A stretch of DNA of 64,000 nt from Undaria pinnatifida (lineage: Eukaryota; Sar; Phaeophyceae; Laminariales; Alariaceae). The stretch spans positions 3,599,540-3,663,539 of the forward strand of contig JABAKD010000001.1 in the NCBI GenBank assembly GCA_012845835.1, written 5' to 3'. How positions within the stretch are numbered: position 1 is the stretch's first letter; the number at the start of each line of letters is the position of its first letter. The position numbers and the translations under genes are program-made. This document shows, one piece after another, positions 57,080 to 64,000 of the stretch. The notes under the pieces are model-generated. The model did no database searches. It saw nothing but the letters and a program-made list of their open reading frames with translations, and was not told the DNA's origin.

Positions 57080-57365
57080 CCGTGCTACGATTGAGGTGTA
57101 CCAACCATTGTTTTTTTCTGAGGTTTCTCAATTTGGGAGCTTGAGACATGTCCACCCCAAAAAACTGATTTTTGTGGAGAGAAATAAAACTGCTGCTACA
57201 ACCGGGTGCAAAATGCCATGGCCTCGAGGTACACAGCGAGAATGATCATGCAAAATTAAATTTTCCTACGATTCCGACGATTTTTGAGGGTTAAGGAGCC
57301 CTGTCAAATTCAGAAAACATTTCAGCCAAAACGAGGTACACCAGAGGTCTCTACCGTGGCACTCG
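57080..57365 (+). repeat. Member of the GTGCACCTCTACCGTAG repeat family
   Basis: This stretch follows 29020-29290 block by block: GAGGTTTC.TCAAT, GGAGCTTGAGAC, AAAAAACTGATT, TGCTGCTAC, CCATGGCCT, ATCATGCAAAA, AGGAGCCC..TCA and TTCAGAAAACATTTCA, ending CTCTACCGTGG. The similarity is patchy but colinear over nearly 290 bp. Non-coding. Confidence 0.6.
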
Positions 57366-57984
57366 TCCCCTCACTTTGGGAACAATCTACTTCAAATTAG
57401 AGCTGGATCGCTTTTGCAGTGCAGCTGGGGTCCTCTAGAAACGCGGTGGCGTGCGAGAGCAATACACCAATATGACCGCCTTCTTGGGGGAAGTCGCCTT
57501 GTTCGTTCCAGGTTGTGAGTGCGATTCCCCCAACCGGGCCAAGCTATTTCGACCGCCTAATATAGAGATACCGCCTTATATGGGGATACCGCCTTATATG
57601 GTTCACTCCTGGCACTGCCCATGTAGGGATTTGACGATTGAGCACAACATCCAGCTTTTGCTGGTGGACGGTGTTTTTGCGGTGATAGAAGACTGGTGTG
57701 AACGGTGATGCCCTGCGCGTTGTTCGCCCGGGCCGGGGGGGGCGGGCGGGCGGGGGGGTGAATGGGACGGGGAGGGAGGAGATCGTTGCGTTTATGTCGT
57801 GTCCCTGCCGTGCTGACACTCGCGTGTGATATTTGTCGATACACTTGGTTAGGTCTAGGTCAAATCGGATATATGTACTGCTACCTACCCCAGCAAGCGG
57901 CCTTGTTCGGAGTGCGCTTCTCCGGTCTTTGAATCGCCGGGAAGAAAACACCTAATTATCCACGTCCAAAAAGAGAGAGCTACT

Positions 57985-58541
57985 CCGCCAGCACACACGA
58001 GTTCATGACAATATCCCCAAAAAGTCGGACAGAATCAGAGCACCGTGGAGATCAGATCACACATAATTTTTTCATGAACCTGGTGCATCATACAAGTTTC
58101 CATGGGTCTGATCTGCAAGATCTGAATGATCTGCACGTACATGTTTTCGCTGTATGTACGTAGTGATCTGTAGGTAGGCCGTATCTTAACAGTGTGGTAA
58201 TGATTTATCATGAGTATGCCTGTGTTTGTTGACACGTGGTGCTCTTATCTGGTACCGTCTATGCCGCCAGCACACACGAGTTCATGACAATATCCCCAAA
58301 AAGTCGGACAGAATCAGAGCACCGTGGAGATCAGATCACACATAATTTTTTCATGAACCTGTGCATCATACAAGTTTCCATGGGTCTGATCTGCAAGATC
58401 TGAATGATCTGCACGTACATGTTTTCGCTGTATGTACGTAGTGATCTGTAGGTAGGCCGTGTCTTAACAGTGTGGTAATGACTTATGATGAGTATGCCCG
58501 TGTTTGTTGACACGTGGTGCTCTTATCTGGTACCGTCTATG
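57985..58541 (+). repeat. Tandem duplication, 279 bp unit, two copies
   Basis: The unit from CGCCAGCACACACGAGTTCA to TTATCTGGTACCGTCTATG appears twice with only a handful of differences (for example GAACCTGGTGC versus GAACCTGTGC). The unit is rich in GATCTGCA/AGATCTGA and the inverted motif TGTACGTA. Copies are too similar to be old. Non-coding. Confidence 0.85.
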
Positions 58542-59449
58542 GGGCGTGCTGTGCACGTTTCTACGTGACGATCTGCAGGGTACGCACGATCTACACGCTT
58601 GTACACGATCTAGTCTACATTTTGATGTACATGCGTTATGTCAAAATAGTGATCTATCTGTCCGACGCGTTGGATTGTTTTTCGCGAGATCTAAAAAAAG
58701 CTTCAGCTCGGAACTTTTCCGGTACATACTGGTTGAATTCTGGATCCACTTTGAACGCTGCGAAAATAATTTGGGTTTGAGAAGCAAAGCACTCACTCAC
58801 TGCATTTCGTTTGACGCGTGCTACGAACGATGTAGAGATTTACCTACCCTACTACCTTTCGAGCACATTTTGAGGCCAAAACATTGAAAAGCATTTTGTG
58901 AATGACGGGACTCCTGAAAACCCCAAATCGTCGCATTTTCGTCCTTTCCTTGGTGTTTTTTTGCGAAATTCTATATTGAAAATGATTGTATTGTATTTTA
59001 TAATGGAGTAGGCCACGATTTTGTTCAGCGGGTTGCAAAGTCATTCGTTTTTTTGGTCAAAATCAGCGTTTCGGGTGAGGTATCGGGCTCCTCACACAAG
59101 CGAGGACTCGGGAAATCGTGGTGCACCTCCTGAGCAGCATGGCATTGCGTCGCATGTAGGGGAACCCCGTTTTACTCGTACGAAGTGGTATGTGGCGTCT
59201 GGGGACAAAGGGTATACCCCTTGTCTGGGGACGATCCTCTGGCACACCCGCGCGTTTAGTACTGATACGTAGGCATGCATGTTCTAGCGAGAACCGCAAC
59301 ATGTAGCCGCTACTATAGTCTTCTAGTTAGGCCCACATACATTGCCTTTTTTTCTGTAATTTTATGCTCCCTTTTTTCGCAAAGCATATGCTAAAACAAG
59401 TGAATTGTGCTCACCAGTTGTGCTTTATATCGGGGTTTTGCCCCCCTGT

Positions 59450-61020
59450 TGTTACAAGGCTTAGTTTGGGTAAGCTATTGGTTAACCTTTTGCAAGTAAG
59501 TGGTCAAACGGACTAATACCCCACTAATAACCTCAACAAATAATGGCGTCGTCGACAGGCCATGGGCTTTTTGGGTCGTGGGTTCAAATCCCACATCCAC
59601 CACAATAAAACTTTTTCAGACTTTCCCCATGTTGAGCTTGAAAAATACTCTCCCCGGTATACCCAGGAAATGAAACGGCTTGAATAATTGACAGGTCCAC
59701 CCGTATATACGGCCGACCTGCTATCCCGCCGTGTCAGAGGGGAAGAGTGTTATAAGGCTTAGTTTGGGTAAGCTATTGGTTATGTTATAGGGCTTAGTTT
59801 GGGTAAGCTATTGGTTAACCTTTTGCAAGTAAGTGGTCAAACGGACTAATAATACCAGGGTAGTCCTCGGTACCGTTTTTTTTTACGGTACCAGATCGGA
59901 CGGTATTGCGAAATGACGGTACTTTTCAAACGGTTGACGGTATTTCGATTTCTCACGGTACCACTTTTGGCGGTACGCGGTATCGCCGAATTTGACGGTA
60001 CTTTTTCGGCGGTATCGAAAAGTGACGGTATTTTCTAGACGGTAGACGGTTTTTCGATATTTGACGGTACTTTTTTGGCGGTACTGCAAAACGACGGTAC
60101 CGGTCCCGGTACTGCCAAATTTGACGGTACTTTTTTGAGGGTACTGAAATATGACGGTTCCGCCACTGAGAAATACAGAATTACGAATGACGAAATACTT
60201 GACAGTACCTGCCGGGCGGCGATCAAGCATGCCGGCACCACCCCGATGATGTTCCTGCATACCTATATAGAACGGACGAATAGAGGCTAGACTAATCGTC
60301 GAACCGTCAAGCTGACAAACTCACCAGCCTCACGCGAAACAACATTTAGACATTTAGCCCCAAAATAAGACAATCAAACAATACTACTACTACTGTAAAC
60401 AATAAAACAATAAAACCTAAAACATGAAAACATTCAATGAAAACCATCACCCTACAATCTTTGACGGTTCTGAATATGACGGTTTTTCTAAACGGGAAAC
60501 GGTACTTCGCTTATTTGACGGTACTTATATGGCGGAGCTGCAAAATGACGGTACTTTTTAAACGGTTGACGGTTTTTCGATTTTTGACGGTACCGCCTTC
60601 GGCGGTACACGGTTCGCCCAAATATGACGGTATTCCGCCGAGTACCGGGACCGACGTACAGCACGGGAAAATTACCTCGGGAATTTTCCCGAGGACTACC
60701 CTGAATAATACCCCACTAATAACCTTAACAAATGCCGTCGTCGACAGACCATGGGCTTTTTGGGTCGTGGGTTCAAATCCCATATCCACCATAATAAACT
60801 TTTTCAGACTTTCCCAATGTTGAGCTTGAAAAATACTCTCCCCGGTATACCCAGGAAATGAAACGGCTTGAATAATTAACAGGTCCGCCCGTATATCCGG
60901 CCGACCTGATATCCCGCCGTGTCAGGGGGGGAGTGTTATAAGGCTTAGTTTGGGTAAGCTATTGGTTAACCTTTTTGCAAGTGGTCAAACGGACTAATAC
61001 CCCACACTAATACTTTAACA
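59450..61020 (+). mobile_element. TRIM-like element, copy B: three LTRs, two internal regions
   Basis: The order is LTR (59450-59538), internal region (59539-59747), LTR (59748-60730, interrupted), internal region (60731-60933), LTR (60934-61020). All LTRs open TGTTA and close AACA. Both internal regions have the T-arm-like GTGGGTTCAAATCCCA and a purine tract (CAGAGGGGAAGAG or CAGGGGGGGAG) before the next LTR. The middle LTR has an extra duplicate of its first 35 bp and is split by the hAT-like MITE at 59856-60703. A fragment of a fourth LTR follows at 61019-61060. LTR-internal-LTR-internal-LTR arrays can form by recombination between element copies. Confidence 0.8.
59856..60703. mobile_element. 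hAT-like MITE with 8 bp target duplication
   Basis: The ends are perfect 15 bp inverted repeats, CAGGGTAGTCCTCGG and CCGAGGACTACCCTG. The flanks are exact 8 bp copies AATAATAC at 59848-59855 and 60704-60711. Cutting the element and one copy out restores the LTR sequence seen elsewhere (GGACTAATAC-CCCACTAAT apart from the extra AATA). CAGGG ends with 8 bp duplications are characteristic of the hAT superfamily. At 848 bp and with no transposase it is non-autonomous. The interior is packed with TTTGACGGTACTTTT and its complement, as in transposase-binding subterminal repeats. Confidence 0.85.
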
Positions 61021-61060
61021 GTTAACCTTTGGCAAGTGGTCAAACGGACTAATAATACTA

Positions 61061-62000
61061 ACGTATTAATTTAAAACCGTGGATTCGTGGCTCACCGATT
61101 TCCGTTTTTTAGGGTAGACTTTTACATGAAAAATGTTGTGGTGATCATAGTATAATTAATTTTGCTTAATAATTTATTTATCTGACTTTATTTAATTTAT
61201 AACTTTTAGGGCGAAACTTTTACATGACATTTAACAGATCACTACCACGGTCTTCATACTCCCGATATACCCCGTCATTATAGAAAAAATAAAATAAAAT
61301 AAATAATAATAATATAAAACCACCCCCAGGTAGAGAAAACTCACTTTCACACTTAACCACAAGCACCACCAACCCTTACCAGGCCATCTATCCGTAAACC
61401 ATCCACCATGCATATGGTAGAGCATTAGACTATTACAGTGGAAACTACAGAAATACACTCATGAAATAGATATGATGTTAGACTACTTCAAAATTCCCCA
61501 CCTAAAGTAATAATTAATACTAACACCAATCAACGTAGCGGAGAAAAATATTTGTTTATAAAAGAAAAGAACCCCTCCCAAAAACATTTCACCCACATAG
61601 CATAGTACAAGTATCAGCACGCCGATTCAAAATCCGTCGAACTCACACCTGATGTCCTGAAAATATATATCATACATGTATTTAAATATTAGAGTGACAG
61701 CGTATAAATTTGGAACCGTGGGTTCGTGTCCTTCAGAGTTTTAAATCTTTTTGGGAGTGGGAGTAGATGAATTTAATTCTTGAATGCTGTATTAAGAGCA
61801 ACATATAGATAACTTATAATATTCTGTATTCGTACTCTTCCCGATATTAAAGCCCCGGGGGGAGAAAAACAAAATAAACCGCCTACCATTGTAATGGAGT
61901 GAGTCGAAAACAAAACAAAATCAGACCTTACAACACGGAAAACATGTGTACCTCTTGTACCCGTCGATAACCTAAGCTATGTTTGAGGTTTCCGAAGCAA
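61061..62000. other. AT-rich stretch without recognised gene
   Basis: Markedly more AT-rich than the rest (for example ATAAAATAAAATAAATAATA near 61290). GTCGAACTCACACCTGATGT at 61638 recalls GTCGAACTCACGGCTGACGT at 2472, a dispersed repeat. No exon found. Confidence 0.45.
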
Positions 62001-62009
62001 AAATCCGGA

Positions 62010-63830
62010 CCTAAAAATGACGGTATACTTCGGGGGTGCACTGTTTATAAAAATACCGGGCCATCGCATCCTGAGCCCGCCTCACCTATTTATCGGTGGC
62101 TCCACCCGCGCTCGTCTTAGGACGTGCGCGTTTTTCAAGTGCCAGCGGTGGGCCCGCGAACGACGGGTTCCCACTCGCTGCCACAGTGTTGACAGCACCA
62201 CTGCCCCTGGGCCCAAGGGACAGTCCCGTCATGACGACGGAAGACTCGCGATCATAGTTGACCAGGACATGCCCTGAGCCCCCTGCCCCGTCTTTCCCGC
62301 AATCCTCGTGGATTGCGTGGACACGGACCACAGGTACGGCATTTCCTAGCGAGTTATATCCTGCTCATCCAACGCCGCTTGGAGACAGGACCCCCAGGGT
62401 ATCTTCGCCCCGCTCCTTTAAACGCAACCCACGGAGACCCTCCCAGAGCCTCGGTGATACAATACCGACACTCCCTTTGCGATCACGTTGACCCAGCGCG
62501 CATGTTCTCTAGATCAGCCAGCTGCACCCTCGCCATCGTCACGCGACAGTTTTACAGACAGCCGCAACTGACCACTGCTTGGCGGCTCACCGCAGTCAGC
62601 CTACACCGAACTACCCCTTCTGGGATGTTCAACCTTTAGCAGTGCCAACCTTCTGGATTCTTCTTCTATTCTACGTTTTTTTCTTATCACCGTGTGGAGT
62701 AGTTTCCGACATCGCCCGATACCGACATTTTGAGCGACACCACGACCCCTCAGCTCTCCCGGCTTCGACCAAGTATCGGAACCGTTCCTACGACAGCCAT
62801 GGACATTGGTTCCGAGGCCAACAAACGCCGGAGCTCCTTCATTACCTATCTGGGACAATGGTTCCGAGGCCGACAAACGCCGGACATTATTCCCGTACCA
62901 CCACCCAACGACCCTCGACATCCACCACCGCCCTCCCGGTTCGTATCTCTAGCTTCGGCAACGGTACACCCGAGACTGACAATCCCATCCATAGGCAGAA
63001 GCAATAACCGCTTTATTCGGTTGGCAGCCGCCTTTTCCCCATAACCCGCCGCGTTGCAAACGAGTCATCCCTTTCCGGTCTCGGCATTTCTCACCGAACC
63101 CTCCTACTACCGACGTCGTTCCGACCCTTTCCATCGCGAAAGAACAACTCTGCCGCCCCCCCCCTTCAACGCGACCGGTTTCCACGGAACATCTCTGTCC
63201 CGGCCCCCTCCATCGCCACCGAGGCGCACCTGCCGAATCCCCCAAGCCGTTCTCCACCCCGACGTGTTACCACAGAGCCGCCTTGCTCCGGTCTCCGCCG
63301 ACCATCTGGAGGAAGCAACCGCCCTTCTCCTCACGGTCTGGTTAGTTCTCATTTCGACAAACATTGGACCCCCTACCGCCCCCCTTTTCACGGCTACCCT
63401 GACCCAAACCATCCCGCCTATACCAGGCCACCAACGGTACCTCCCGGCCAACTTTTCCGTTTACCCACCAGCGTGCCCTGGTTTCCCCCAACCACAACAA
63501 ACCCGCGTTTTATCGCTCCCGACCCAGCTCTTTAGCTACCCCCCCATTAACCGGATCCTTGCCACCAACGGCCCTTCAGCTTTCCTCGACGACACAACCA
63601 CGGACGACCATCGACTGATTCTGTTTCCGTTGCCAGTGAACACCGAACAGTTCCCCTCTAACCCAACGGTCGCGAATCCCCATCCGACACCAATACCGCC
63701 ACCGCCCTTTTGCCTCAACAACCCTGTAGGTTCACCACCTGAACCTAGGCAACCCCTACCCGTCCTTGAAGGCATATCTGTGACGCCACTGTCGCCACCC
63801 CCCCCCCCACCCTAACATTCCTATAGGTTT
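62010..63830 (+). other. C-rich segment with Pro/Thr/Ser-rich open frames, unknown
   Basis: From about 62 kb the plus strand becomes strongly richer in C than G. A 253-codon frame (63054-63815) and shorter frames upstream in other phases are Pro/Thr/Ser/Leu-rich. No domain is recognised. At 62800-62890 GGTTCCGAGGCC.ACAAACGCCGG is repeated within 70 bp. The block could be a decayed retroelement or an intron-poor fragment of a Pro-rich protein gene, but skewed composition alone can keep frames open. I do not call a CDS with confidence. Confidence 0.25.
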
Positions 63831-64000
63831 ACCATCTGAACCTGTGGTTTTGTTCCTTTCCGGTTATGACCTCTCCGAGCCGAGCATCGGCTTGGGTGGG
63901 CTCGTTCCCCCGTCCCCCCCAACCCACCACCACATCCCGCCGCTCCCATTTTCTGAGTTGGAGTTATTTTTTTTTCCGGGTATGTATGAGCGTTTCGAAC

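Noticed and set aside
57451-57708. 85-codon plus-strand frame after the SUN gene
   Set aside because: No family match, and part of it is a local 16 bp repeat (TATATGGGGATACCGC); no splice evidence.
1-64000. CRISPR arrays, operons or bacterial defence systems
   Set aside because: No regularly spaced near-identical short repeats with unique spacers; genes are intron-split and eukaryotic. The tandem arrays present are satellites.

Overview
This is nuclear DNA of a eukaryote with sparse genes, many GT-AG introns (about 0.3 to 4.3 kb) and dense repeats. The style (phase-0 introns, long introns full of microsatellites, abundant small DNA transposons) suits a brown alga or related stramenopile. That assignment is an inference; no rRNA or organelle marker confirms it. 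Almost no long open frame here is a whole gene. The real genes had to be assembled from short exons that share a phase and align to known families.

Four multi-exon genes were pieced together. (1) 5062-7517 (-): the last two exons of a disordered protein that ends with a canonical PCNA-interacting (PIP) box. (2) 8987-16111 (-): ORC6, the sixth subunit of the origin recognition complex, six exons, apparently complete. (3) 17848-25962 (+): a TraB/PrgY-type (TRABD-like) protein, seven exons, head-to-head with ORC6. (4) 40525-56334 (+): a SUN-domain nuclear-envelope protein, twelve exons, with an N-terminal membrane segment, coiled coil and C-terminal SUN domain. Less certain pieces are a NOL7/UTP16-like terminal exon (34331-34752, -), a terminal exon of unknown identity (32870-33050, -), a first exon resembling a mitochondrial presequence (27889-28014, -) and a decayed non-LTR reverse transcriptase scrap (about 32040-32250, +).

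Two themes stand out. First, tandem duplication of single exons with partial decay occurs four times in three genes: the ORC6 domain exon, the PIP-box terminal exon, the SUN exon that opens the SUN domain (three copies) and the SUN terminal exon (three copies). All the internal ones are phase 0, so copies can be spliced in without breaking the frame. Second, the spaces between genes are layered with small non-autonomous elements with exact ends: a TRIM-like LTR family (TGTTA...TAACA, polypurine tract), an 848 bp hAT-like MITE nested in one of its LTRs with an exact 8 bp target duplication, a tandem pair of 812 bp elements with TAA target duplications, a mariner/pogo-like element inside another inverted-repeat element, a long palindrome, SINE-like repeats and several satellites.

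Layout: 1-4.6 kb repeats and TRIM copy A; 4.7-7.5 PIP-box gene; 8-8.4 SINE-like repeat; 9-16.1 ORC6; 16.1-17.8 shared upstream region; 17.8-26 TraB gene; 26.3-31 satellite, palindrome, MITE and TRIM copy C; 31-35 gene scraps; 36.2-39.6 nested transposons; 40.5-56.9 SUN gene and decayed terminal-exon copies; 57-64 duplications, TRIM copy B with hAT MITE, AT-rich DNA and a C-rich segment of unknown nature.
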